Shown in pieces: positions 21,310 through 32,620 of a stretch of DNA of 64,000 nt (position 1 is its first letter; each line of letters begins with the position of its first letter). The position numbers and the translations under genes are program-made. Source of the stretch: Rhipicephalus microplus. Taxonomy: Eukaryota > Arthropoda > Arachnida > Ixodida > Ixodidae. Below the pieces are notes generated by a model that saw only the letters and a program-made list of their open reading frames with translations, was not told where the DNA came from and did not search any database. Where the stretch lies: assembly GCF_043290135.1 (NCBI RefSeq), contig NC_134710.1, positions 320,794,017 to 320,858,016 of the forward strand, written 5' to 3'.

Positions 21310-23837
21310 GAAGTTGTCTAGAATAACAAGTCAAATATCAGACTGGCTTACAGTATACTTTAATCTATTTTTTTGGCATTTTCCTTGCAAGCATGCACAC
21401 CGACTAAGAGTATTGCTGGCTTTTAGAAGGAAGCATACTCTTGAGAGCAGACCCCACATTCTCGGCACTCATTTTCCCAATTATTTTATTAATGTGACAG
21501 AATCTTATGCATATCAAGAGTTCGGCCCCTTTCTTCGCGTGGAATATGAATGTGGACATCCCTATCATCACACATAAGGACACGCTCATCGAGACAGATA
21601 TGCCCACCACGGCTTTCATCGAAAGCCATTACTTTTCTTAAGAAAAGCTCAATAAGTTCAGAAGCAGTAGTTTTGTTTTGTTTTGCATAGATGTGCTTTA
21701 ACTAAGGCCATTTATCTTGCAGTTAACTACATTTCTACAGCTTCTATCTGCATGATGAAGTACGATCAGCGCGATATTCTACACAGGGATACAAGAGAAG
21801 GCACATACAGCGCTTGTCTGTGTCTCCTCTTTTGTGTCCATGTAGAATATCACACTGTTCGTACTTATCATGCAAGACCAGATAGCCCAATTTTTACTTG
21901 ATCAAGTTATATCTGCAGTTTTTCGATACAATTTGGTTAATTAGGCTCTCTCTGCTCTCGCCAATGAATCAATTTATGAACACTAGTGACATTCAAAGCC
22001 ATTAGGTCAATGAGCATATGCACATGCAGTCTATCATCATGCATTCCAGACCCAAAGTCCTCATATCTAACTATGGTAGTCCTCCACAATCTCAACATGT
22101 TACCTCATTTGTCATCAACAATCAGCGTACAGTACGGAGTCTCTGTGCAGCATTGGGAAAGCTTTTTGCTACTAATTGTCTTTTCATAAAACTGTGGGAC
22201 GTTCTTGCATAATGCGCTCTGCTCACAGTGCTCGATTATTTAACTTCGAGTGTACATACGCAGAAGTTGATGGAGAATGGAAAGGCAGGGTTAAGGTAAA
22301 CGCCCGAATCTCTGACTGATACGCGACTTTCTGGCGTTTTTGTGTACTGTGAAGGAGTTGCTGTATGTATGAGGAAAGGTTGCAGTGAACAAACACCCCC
22401 CCCCCCCCTCTTCAGGCATGAGCTTTTGATTTTTTATCTCCTTAATCATACTTTGAGGATAAAGCCTCGCTTTTTTTCCTTCGCTCTACAATTTATATGT
22501 GGTAGAATTTTGTTATAAAGCTGTTTTATCTCCCCTTAGAAAACATGAAGCTTTTGTTTGTTTCTTTGTAAGAGCTGCCATGTAGGTGATGCAAGTGTAG
22601 TGTCACGTTTTCAACAACTTCAAGTTGAACACATACTGCAGGAGTACCCTGGGCCTCGGTCTTGGCCACTTTCTTTGCAGCTGGAACGAGTACAGCACAG
22701 TTCAAACATACCGATTTTACTGGCTGCACGACAAAAAATAAAAGGCACGAATGCAAAAAAAGACAGGTCCCTGTGCATTGCCCAAACGATTTTAGCCACC
22801 CTTGTAGTAGCAAGGTACCTTTGTAATTAACACAAGGAACCAATAACAAAGTATTAGGAGTCAATTGCCTATTTAATAGCAACGAATAATTTGTGTACTT
22901 TTCCTATTTGTGCTCCACTCCAGTGGTAAGAACAAGCCCAAGGATGTGTACCACTGGACTTTGCAACTGAAACATTATCCCAAAGCACCCTCTCGCTTGA
23001 TTTATGTAGTTTTAAAAAAGGCACAATGTGTCCACTACAACGTCTGGATTGCCACAACGCTGAAAAACATTTCGAACATCTGTGCGGCGGAAACGGCTAG
23101 AGTTGAGGAAGGCGCACTTTCTGCCTATGGCAAGATGGCAGCACGCGGCTTCACCTGGGGGCACCTCCTCCACTCCTGCAAATATTACTTTAACCTCCTT
23201 GTGAAAAACCAACAATGCTTCACTGCATGGCACAAACACCTCGGTTCCAGTTTTCTTTATCTATGAAAATAGAAACATTTTGAACAACATTAGTTATTTT
23301 TATACTGTTCATAAGTCATTTGTTTTCAAATTGCATACTTTGTATTTTCCTTGTTTTGAATATTTTTGAATACATAGTGTTTCTTATTACACTGCTTACA
23401 AGCTGGCAACCAAAGTTTACGCACCTTTCACATTTTTATTCCTTACAAAATATTTTTGTTGCTCTACAACACATATTTTTTGGAAAGAGCACTTCATTGC
23501 ACAAAATTTGGTATGTTGCAATACATGCCGGAGTACCTTTAAAACTGAAGCACTATTTTTCCGAGGCATATGAAAAATAGCAATTTTGGCGAGGTAACCA
23601 AAAAGTTTCGACCCAATCCAAGTCATGTGGCGGACAGTTCTGTGTACTTTCTAATGTACAAAACAGTGTCTCCATCCATTCTGTGCCCATTCTTTGCCAA
23701 AATGATTGCCAGCATTGCCTTTCCAGTTCCTATTCTCAGGTCTGAGAGTTGGACCAATCCTGGGTGGCACCATATTTGGTACTTCTTGAACACTCACTCA
23801 AGGTTTCGTTCTGTTGCATCACAGAACGTGGACAAAA
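21310..23837. other. Mostly unidentified sequence with one palindrome
   Basis: Besides the palindrome at 21750-21872, there is a C run at about 22397-22409. Frames at 22526-22882 (minus) and 22910-23266 (plus) are up to 118 codons without a motif I recognise. A host gene in this interval cannot be excluded. Confidence 0.4.
21750..21872. repeat. Inverted repeat (foldback), about 56-bp arms
   Basis: The left arm (21750-21805) contains gatgaagtacgatcagcgcg and atattctacacagggataca. The right arm (21817-21872) is its imperfect complement (tgtccatgtagaatatcaca, ttcgtacttatcatgc). The loop is about 11 bp. The core word agaga.g.acac(a) resembles the larger foldback at 53618-53785. No coding capacity. 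Confidence 0.75.
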
Positions 23838-24063
23838 TAATATTTGGGGTTTACTGTCCCAAAACCACAATACCATTATGAGAGACGCCGTAGTGGAGAG
23901 CTCAGAAAATTTTGACCACCCAAGGTTCTTTAATGTGCACCTAAATCCCACGGGCGTCAAACATTTTCGCCTCCATAGAAAATGCAGCTGCCGCAGCCGG
24001 GATTCCATCCCGTGACCTTTCAGTGAGCAGTCAAGTGTCATAACCATCAGACCACTGCGGGGA
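23838..24063 (-). repeat. Ruka-like SINE, diverged full-length copy
   Basis: All blocks are present: tttggggtttactgtcccaa, agagacgccgtagtggagag, tttgaccacc, aatgcagctgccgcagccgg, a mutated B box (gggattccatcccgtgacct) and accatcagaccactgcgg at the head end. No convincing long target duplication. Confidence 0.85.
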
Positions 24064-24064
24064 C

Positions 24065-25250
24065 AATGTGAGCAATATAGCTCTCCTGCATGGCACCTTT
24101 GATCTCATAATTTCAAATATTTATCATCAGTTCATGGACATTTTTATTGAATGAGACGACTAACATGAGATGGTGCATTCAAGAACTTCTCGCGAAAGAG
24201 CTTGCAGGAAATAAGAGATTAAGCCCCCCCCCCTTTACTTAAGCCCGAGATCAAAATTGATCTGGTGTATGAATGCTGGTACAGTGATTGTCCGATTAGA
24301 CATGATCCCAAACGAGCCAAAATAGGGATGATAACAATAGTGAAGTTGAGTAGATAAGACGATCTGTTTGCAAAAACTAAACAAAGCTCACTCACACTTA
24401 CATTTTCCGCTCAAGGATTACTCGAACTCCGACTCGCCAAAATTTTCCTCAAATGGTCTCCCTCAAACTGAGGCTCACTAAAATTTTTTTCAACTGAACT
24501 CGCTCACACTCGTGGCACGATTCAAGTTATGATCGGCCTTCATGAATCGGCACTGCTTGGACTCTCGAAATTATTTGGCAGCGTCTGCCTGGCTCTCCTT
24601 CAAGTCAATATTCAACTAAGTGCACCTGAAGCGGCAACGCAACAGTTGTGTTCTGAACCTTCAAAGCTGTCGGCACCCCTCGTCAAACAATCTGGCTGAG
24701 TTTGAAAGCTTTATAAGGCCTCGAAGTGAGCTATTTCCAATCAAGGCTGCTCGAAAGAAGTGATCACCTGTGCACTGCTTTGGTCCAACCTTCTGCGAGA
24801 TGTAATGGACAATTAGCCGAGCACATCAGATCCCTCATCAGGCACCTTCCCCACACTCTGTGGTGCCTTTATCGCATCCTGACCCAGTTGAGAGCTAGAG
24901 AGCTAGCCATCAGATTCACTGGCACTGCTATGGGGTAAAGGAAACAATGCACCTGACTGCACGGCCAGTTCTCCGTAATTTGCACTTCCGCAGCCTTTCT
25001 ACTGCTCTGTTGTGTCTTGTGTTCTCTTCAACACAGCAGAACAAGCAGGGCACACCACTTCCCTCTTTCCTTGGTCAGAAATGAGGCAGTGCTTGACCTT
25101 CCCCCAGAAAGGGGAGATGAGGACGACATCTTAATTGTACTACGCTGGACTCTGGCTTTCTTCAACAAGAATCTAGGGAAAATCAAGAAGTTATAAAGAA
25201 ACGCACCCCACAACACCCCTACCATTAGTCAGGTAAATAAACGTTCTTGT
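24065..25250. other. No identified gene; degenerate CTCAAACT-type repeats
   Basis: About 24385-24510 has loosely repeated words such as ctcgaactccgactcgcc and ctcaaactgaggctcac. The rest shows nothing I can name. Confidence 0.4.
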
Positions 25251-25252
25251 TA

Positions 25253-26141
25253 CCGTATTTACTTGCGTAATCCTTGCACTCGCATAATTCTCGCACCCCC
25301 CCACATCGCCCAACGAAAATACGACTTTTTTCTCTCAAGTTATTTCACCCTAAAAAATTGCCGCAATAATGTCGTCTGCTCGTTCCAGCCGTTGATGATG
25401 ACAGTGCACGTCATCTGGCGCCATCTCTAATGCATCAAGCGTACTATTATTGCAAGAAAATTCAATCTAAGCCAAGCCAAAGCTGCAAGTGCACGTTGCG
25501 GCGTGTTTTGTATGTTGTGTCGGTAATCTTGTGACGTTATGGGGCGATACTGAAGCTACACGGCTGCTTTCAAGTTGAAAGTGATTGATCATGCACTAAA
25601 CAACGGCAACAGAGTCGCCGGTAGGCCCTTTGGAGTCAACGAGTTTTGTGTTCGCTACTGGTGACGGCAGCTGAAAGCCACCAAGACGCGTTGGGCCTGC
25701 CGTGTGCTTAAGACTGGGATTGATGGTAAACTTTATTTCTTCAGAAGGAAACTGAACGATTCTGTTAAATAGCCATCAGCCCAATACTGACAACCTACAC
25801 TTATCTTTTGAGAGCTCTTGTTGAGCGACCAACGCTACCGCTACGCCCGCAAGCTTTGCCTATGGTATTTTAATTCTCGACTATTTGATTGCACTTTTTG
25901 TGTCTGAAATAAATCTTGCCTTGTGTTGAACCTCTGCTTTTATTGTTTAGGTAAATTTTAATTAGTGCTTCTCAAAGCTTGCTGTTAGTTGCTGGTGTGA
26001 GAATCCCGATTTGCAACCACTTCGTTTTTTTGTTCGCTCTATACGTTTTCGTGAAAAGTTTTCCCCGCGTAAGTCTCGCACCCCCAACTTTGCATCCGTT
26101 TTCCGCAAGAAAAAGTGCGAGGATTATGCGAGTGAATACGG
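25253..26141 (+). mobile_element. Tigger derivative, internally deleted
   Basis: The left terminus ccgtatttacttgcgtaatc follows TA (25251-25252). The right terminus ggattatgcgagtgaatacg precedes TA (26142-26143). Further internal copies of the end motif (cactcgcataattctcgcac; aagtctcgcacccccaac) lie just inside. The termini match the elements at 47652-48767 and 61467-62580. This copy keeps only the N-terminal transposase region. Confidence 0.85.
25539..25700 (+). pseudogene. Tigger transposase N-terminal DNA-binding remnant
   Basis: Starting at the ATG at 25539 the frame reads MGRY, a stop, then SYTAAFKLKVIDHALNNGN, RVAGRPFGVNEFCVRYW, a stop, then RQLKATK. This is the CENP-B/Tigger helix-turn-helix that binds the element ends. 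The DDE catalytic domain and tail are missing, so the coding region is a deletion remnant with two in-frame stops. Confidence 0.75.
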
Positions 26142-26248
26142 TATCAGCTCTGCCTCCTCTGATCCCGACTTCTCCCCAAGGCGTGGCTGGTTCCAGTCCT
26201 TTGGACAACTTCTTAAAATGATTGAGGCTGGTCACATTAATGTGCACT

Positions 26249-26352
26249 TAGGTGCACATTAAAGAAGCCCAGGCAGTTGAAATTTCCAGAGCCCTTCACT
26301 ACAGTGTCTTAAATAATCATATCATGGTTTTCGGGCATTAAATCCGAACAAT
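26249..26352 (+). repeat. Ruka-like SINE 3' fragment
   Basis: Blocks ggtgcacattaaagaagccc, gttgaaatttccagagccct and catggttttcgggcattaaa match the SINE 3' half. The head is absent. Confidence 0.65.
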
Positions 26353-26354
26353 TG

Positions 26355-27515
26355 TTATAAGGGTCCACGTAAGTAAACTCGAGTGAGTTTGCCAACCTAC
26401 GACTCTATATGCTCAGATAGTCAAGAAGTGATACATTACATGGTTCTCTTCAATTGCAATTAATACTTTCTTCCGGAAACGAAAATACACTATACCAGCT
26501 GGGAAGGAGAATTTCAAGAGTCATTTGCCATACTCTGGCACTGCACAGACAAATTTTAAGCGGGGCCTAGTCAGGACATCCAGAAATCACCACACGGTCT
26601 ACGCATTGCCGGCACAAAAACAGACCAAGGCAACAGAGTTTTAGTACTGGGGGCCCTAAACAGATTACATATGCACACTTTTGTGTTCCTTTGTACTCGC
26701 AGCAGCACTTATGGAAGAAACAAAGCGCAAGAGCTTACGTAAGCAAGCCGCTTTAGGGCCCCAGCACTTTTGCTCTAATAAATTAATGTGGGCATCAGTG
26801 GTCAAGACGTCCAATAACATTCATGTTCTGCTAATGCAATTTTAATAAGCCGGCCTACGAAAGAGCGGCAGCCAAGACATAGCTGTGGCTTTCTGTGGCA
26901 GAAATGAAAAGTGAGCTCGCCATGCTGTCCGAAATAAGCCACCAGATCACAGAGCCAGGAATGCTCTCCCATTCCTTTCACTAATAATCTGAATTGGAAA
27001 GATGTTGCCAATGTCGCAGTTATTGCCTTGCAAGCGATATCAGCAAAAAAAAAATGTCACTGGTCCTTTCAAGATACTACCACAAAGTTAACTCTCCATC
27101 AGTTTGCCATAAAAAAATGGAATCTTCAACTCATCAAGAAAATGACAAATTATCAGGAAAATAATTTATTTATTGCTGCACGCTTCTTCTGCAAGCCATA
27201 AGCAGGAGTGGCTTGTACAAAAGGTACATGTTGCACAAAAGAGACAAAGTAACGAACTGTGAATACACCTTGAGAAAAAAAGGAAAAAAAATTATGGAAT
27301 CTGTCTTGAACAGTATTCACAGCATGTGAAACATTGGAAACAATAGAATATAAAAAACACGCAAAATATAGCAGGTGGAAATGCGACAAGCAAATACAAT
27401 CAATAAAAAAAAACGGTTTAGAGCAAGTAGTAACGACAAAGGAATGACAAAAATAAAAAATGTGATTCCTTTACCGACATTAAGCCTGCCTGAGGCCAGT
27501 TTAGAAACAAGTTCC
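26355..27515. other. No identified gene
   Basis: AT-rich sequence with short A runs. No frame, repeat or RNA gene that I can support. Confidence 0.4.
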
Positions 27516-27516
27516 A

Positions 27517-27740
27517 AGCACTGGTGAGGCTCAGTGGTAGAATACTGGGCTGGCACGCAGCGGACCTGTGTTCAAATACCATTGTGTACTTGGTGTTTTT
27601 TATTTACAGAGTTTTTTTTCTTCTTATTCCTTGCGATACTGGTTACAGGCAGCAGCGGCGGCGGACAACTACAGCGCCGCACATGTTCTGACTACGGCGC
27701 AGCACCTGTGTTCTGATCTCATAACAACTTTAGCTGCAAA
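27517..27740 (+). repeat. Second tRNA-derived SINE family
   Basis: A tRNA-like head (ggctcagtggtagaatactg as an A-box region; gacctgtgttcaaatacc as a B-box region) is followed by a T-rich block (ggtgttttttatttacagag). A body follows with agcggcggcggacaactaca and gatctcataacaactttagc. It differs wholly from the Ruka-like family after the head. Not a functional tRNA gene: there is no clean acceptor stem. Confidence 0.7.
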
Positions 27741-27810
27741 AAGGCAGAATTGCTCTACGGGCCCATTTCTTTGTTATACACAACCACTAAAACCAATACA
27801 TAATTAAGCA

Positions 27811-27979
27811 GAGGAAAGCACAGGGGACAACAGGTTCTTTTAACTGGGGTGTAATCACTATGACCTGAATTGAAAGACAAAGGATCGAAAGTGGACGAAA
27901 ATTCACCTGTTCTACTGCTGGCATTCATACCGACAACCTTCAAAATAAGTGTGATGCTCTACCGTGTGGGCTATGAAAG
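27811..27979 (-). repeat. Third tRNA-derived SINE family
   Basis: Read on the minus strand, a head with tagcccacacggtagagcat and a B-box-like gtcggtatgaatgcc is followed by a body ending in aaaagaacctgttgtcccct and gtgctttcctc. It differs from both other SINE families in this window in its body. Confidence 0.6.
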
Positions 27980-28101
27980 AAGGTGCTCTGTTAGTTTTAT
28001 GGTGCAAGTTATGGCACCATAATACCACATTGTTTTATATGGTGTCACTACATACACCACAAAGCCATAAGGGTGTACTGAGACAACAGACTTGCAAGAC
28101 T

Positions 28102-28838
28102 TGTGGGAATTGAGGCTAACCTGCTGCCTTTGCGCGGGCTTTGCCGCCTTTTCTGCCGTTCTCATGTCCCGACATGTCTGCCCTCCTTTGCTGTCCGCCG
28201 TGGTGGGAGAGCGGAGTGACGTTTAACTCCCTCACCCGGAAGCGGATGTCGACTGTGGCGCCGCGCGCGGGGACTCCTGAGAGGTTTTCGCGCGCTGCGT
28301 CGGGAGCGGTCAGATACTCTCCGGGACAGCAAACGGGTGAGCCACGCTATCTTTCCCGTCCGTCGACTCCCGTCAGTCGGGGGCTCGTCAGACTTCGCTG
28401 ACGGCGCCTCGCGCCCAAGGCGAACGCTCACCTGTTGTTGCCCCGCTGCGTACGCACGGCCGAAGGGCGGTACGGTGTCCTAGTGCGTGGCCTCGCTACG
28501 CCGACCCGTCTCCCTCCGAAGCCAACGCGAGCGCCTTTACCCTCGCTCGAGCAACCGGGCCCTTTGTCCCGGTGTCTCCGTGGATCACCTTTACCGCGGA
28601 GACGTGCTCGTGGCACCCTGTGTAGTACTTTGTGCCCGTGGCGTGGATAAGCCTACTTGCTTTCCCGCCGCGCCTTTTTGCAACGGGCTGTACTGCGTTT
28701 GGTGTTGCCACAATAAAGTGTTGCGACTTTGAGCAGTATCGTGTTTTCGCCACGGCGACGGTTAATGCGTGCCCTGCGGCTCGCTAAGACCGGACCCACG
28801 CTGGTGGCCGTACTCCTTCGGGATACGTGTACACCACA
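28102..28838 (+). mobile_element. Solo LTR, 737 bp
   Basis: The GC-rich unit begins TGTGGGAATT and ends GTACACCACA, so its ends are TG...CA with a short TGTGG/CCACA inversion. It is flanked by GACT at 28098-28101 and 28839-28842. A polyadenylation signal AATAAA lies at 28712-28717, about 120 bp before the end, as expected for the R region of an LTR. No internal retroviral-type coding region or second LTR adjoins, so this is a recombination remnant. A 4-bp target duplication fits Gypsy-type elements; the family is not identified. Confidence 0.75.
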
Positions 28839-28844
28839 GACTTC

Positions 28845-29700
28845 ATTGAGCAATCAGAGATGGAAGTGGGCTTCAGTTTTTTGGAGCAGCTCAGGGAGCA
28901 GGATTAATGCTGTAACGGAGCAGCTTTGTAGTGATAACAAGGGAGTTTTGGAACAGGTTGAAAAACACAAAGGTGCATTTTGGAGAAATGCAAGTGAGTT
29001 TCAGAGTAGCTTCTAGGGTAAAACATAATAGTTAATTTAACATGATTTACTTCTGGTGAACAACAGTTCCAATGGTTTTTAGCAAACACTACAAATGAGC
29101 CAACACACCTGCCACAAATTAATATATACGAGTGTGGTGTTGAATAAGGGCGTAAATAGTGGGAAAGTCGGGGGGGGGGGGGGGGGAGGGGGGGTCTGGA
29201 CACCCCTTTTGCTCAGGCTTGGGGGACACGATTTGTGAGTGTCCCCCCTTAAAATTTCTTTTTCAAACATCATACATCTGAATTGCTTGACAGTTGAGTA
29301 TAGTACATTACTCTTTATTGCTTTTCCTTTTCTTTTATTTTATAGCGTGCACCGGTGTTCAATACTCCTCACCTGGGTGAGGCTATTAAAATCGGCTCTG
29401 CCACTCGGTTTTAGAAAAGCCTCAATAGAACAATTCAACTACGCAAGCTGGCAACCCATATTCATTTTTCCATTTGATTTGAAAGCACACTTTTTTTATA
29501 CACGTGAAAATATAGCCAACATATGTGAAAACCAAATTGTCACCATAGTAAGAGGTGTGTCAACGTGCGATTTTTCTGGATTTACGCCACTGGTGTGTTC
29601 GTGTCATTGAACATCACAGCTGATAGAGCAATAACTTGGAGAAAACAAAAGATAAGTGATACTTATCTCCCATTTTCATAACCACTTTATCATCACTGCA
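28845..29700. other. No identified gene; poly-G tract
   Basis: A run of about 30 nearly uninterrupted G lies at 29169-29197. The remainder shows no recognisable feature. Confidence 0.5.
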
Positions 29701-29879
29701 CACTTCGCTTGCCGAAACATTATCGACCCCACCCTAACTAAACAACCCACTTCCCTCATCTGTGCTCGGTCTGGAGCGGAGTGAGGACGAGCAACTCGCA
29801 AGGTAAATCAACGCCCATGGTACCGCGAGCAGCCAGGCAGCGACAGTGAGGGCACAATAAGCAACGCGCTACAAGCAAC

Positions 29880-30130
29880 CAGCCAGAAGATCCATGCAAC
29901 TGTACAGCACTTCAATGAAACAGTGACAGTTTTTGCTTAGTATCAGATCATGGTAGAGATGCACACACATGCGTCACAGAAAGCCGATACTGTCGGCTCT
30001 GTAGCAATCTTAGTCACTGCGATCGCAGACCTTGTATTAGTAGTTCGAAATGCTCCTTGGCATCGCGTGACTGAGATCGCTACAGAGCCGACAGTATCGG
30101 TTGTCTGCGATGCATGTGTGTGCATCTCCA
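29880..30130. repeat. Inverted repeat with about 65-bp arms in a dispersed repeat
   Basis: The left arm (29956-30023) has gagatgcacacacatgcg and gccgatactgtcggctctgt. The right arm (30066-30128) is the complement (acagagccgacagtatcggt, tgcatgtgtgtgcatctc). About 42 bp separate them. The flanking ttgcttagtatcagatcatg resembles ttcacttagtagcagatcgt at about 56387, so a diverged relative lies at 56220-56500. The mirrored short frames on both strands arise from the palindrome. Confidence 0.75.
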
Positions 30131-32620
30131 CGTGCCTTTGGGCGATTATGCCACTACAGAACCTTTTTCACGTTTTGACGAAAAAGAATTACTTTATGAT
30201 AGATACTTTAGGCAATATCTGGTATGGTGCGTACTTTTTATTGGTGATGATGGTGCATGTCAGAATATGCAGGTTTGTACTTGGCTGTACACACGTACTG
30301 CCTTTAGTGCATTGTCAGGCTACATTCTCAACAGGAACAAATTAATGAGGCCTCAGTGTATTACTAGATATCAATTCACAGTTACTCATACTGGTAGCAC
30401 CAGTTTTTCGGGAAAAGCACAGCGATAACAGCACTTACACAAACACTTGCAAGAACCATGAGTGAGCCAAACTGCAATGTTATGGAGGCAACATGACTGA
30501 AACACTGAATATGGATGCAGCCGCATGTGTAGCCAACGCTCAGTGTTGCTCGGTCGACAATAAGACTTGACTAGATTTGGTAGTTCTAACTTCCAATCTC
30601 TTACGCTGCTTTGCTTTAATGCAAGAAGTATCGTAAACAAAACACAGCAGTTGAAAGAACTGTTGCTTTTGTACGGACCTGATGTAGTGGTCATTACGAA
30701 AACATGGCTAAACCCTGATATTCACGATTAAGAGATAGTGCCACCAGCATACGCACTGCTTCGTACAGATCAGGATGGTCGTGGCGGGGGCGTGGCCATC
30801 GCCATTAAACGGAACACGTCTTTTCAAAAAGAAAGTGGCATTGCTGGTCACAAAAGTGTGTGGTGTTCAATCCTTATTAATAACGTGCCTGTGTTGATTG
30901 GTGCTGTATACCGGTTTCCTATTGCTCCTGATGAATACCTTGTAAAGCTACAGAACTTTCTTCACGGCTGTGTAGGTGAGCGAACGAAACTAAATACTTA
31001 CTGGCGATTTTAATACGCCGGGAATAAATTGGGACACTTTTGCCATCTCAAATACTGCTGTTAAAGGTTCAGATATACTTTTTGACATGTTTAGTTACTC
31101 CTTGACACAGCTGGTGATAGAACCGACTCGCATCCACGGGTCGGCATGTTCAGTGCTTGATCTTGCATTTGTGTCTGGCTCATTAACACCACAAATAAGT
31201 ATTGAAGAGGGAATCTGATCACAAGCTCATTCTGTCAACATTTCATGACATGGGCGGCCGCGTATCGCACGCAACGACGCGCATATTACTACAGAGCGAA
31301 TGACGAAAGTGTTATAGATTTTCTTGAAGCATCACAAGACGATTTCTTTAATACATCATCGGTTGTCGTGGATCTATGGAACAAACTAAAATCTGGAATA
31401 AGCATTGTGAATCAAGCTTCATACCTACTAAGCTAAAGAAAACTAAGCGTCAAATGCCGTGGATTACGCGAAACATAATTCACCTAAAAAGAAAAGTACA
31501 ACGACTCCGCAAACATAAAAAGAAATCCGCTGCGCTCAATGAGCTTTCACGCCACTTAAAAACCGAAGTAAAGATGGCAAGAGACCACTTTTTCTCAAGC
31601 ACACTGACCGAGTTTATGACAAATCAACCACGTAAATTTTGGAAGTACTTATCAAAGCCAAATAGCACAGTAACTAAAATGGAAATATTGGGTAGTCTTG
31701 TTGAAGATGCACAGATTATTGCAGATGCTTTCAACATTTACTTCCAATTAGTTTTCAGGCGTACGCAGCCTTCATTTTTACCGTTGTCTAACAGTTAAAA
31801 TCACATGCCAGAGTTAACAATAACAAAGTCTGGCATACTTGACCTGCTTCTTCAACTCGATGTCAAAAAGCCGCAAGGCCTGGATGAAATTTTTAATGGT
31901 TTTTTTAAGCGCTATGCCACTCAGCTAACAGCTTTTCTGCACAAGATATTTTTCTTATCATTAGAAACAGCAGTGCTTCCTGATGATTGGTTGGGTGCAA
32001 AAGTAATTCCTATCCATAAAAGTGGGAACAAACAACTGATAAACACATACAGGCCAATATCATTGACAAGTACATGCTGCAAGCTAATGGAGCATATAAT
32101 AAACAGAGCGCTTATGAACTATCTAGAGAAAAATATTATGCTTTACCCGAACCAACACGGTTTTAGAAGGAAGCTTTCGACCGCTACACAACTTTTGGAG
32201 ATTACTCATGACTTTGATTTAGCCATTAATTCTAGACTGCAAATAGGTGCAATATTTATTGATTTTTCTAAGGCATTCGACCGCGTCCTGCACTCGTTGC
32301 TCATACAAAAACTTGAATCATTTGGGGTTAACTAAAAAATAGTCCATTGGATTGCCGCTTATCTTTCCAACCGCACCCAGTATGTTTCTTTTAATGATGT
32401 CGAGTCCGACCGTGCCGACGTGTTCTCCGTGCCGACGTGTTCTCTGGTGTTCCCCGAGGGTCCGTACTAGGACCAACACTCTCTCATATACATCAATGAC
32501 ATCTTCACTGCTATGAAATGAGGTATTACAATGAGGCTTTCTGCAGATGACTGCATCATATACTCTCCCACTAGCACAACAGAAGACCAGGTGAAACTTG
32601 ACAAATCTTTAGAAAAAACT

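Noticed and set aside
27517..27600. Functional tRNA gene
   Set aside because: A- and B-box-like sequences are present, but there is no closed cloverleaf or acceptor stem, and a SINE body follows.
29169..29197. Poly-G tract as a functional G-quadruplex
   Set aside because: The run could fold, but nothing nearby suggests a promoter or gene; long homopolymers are also prone to assembly error.
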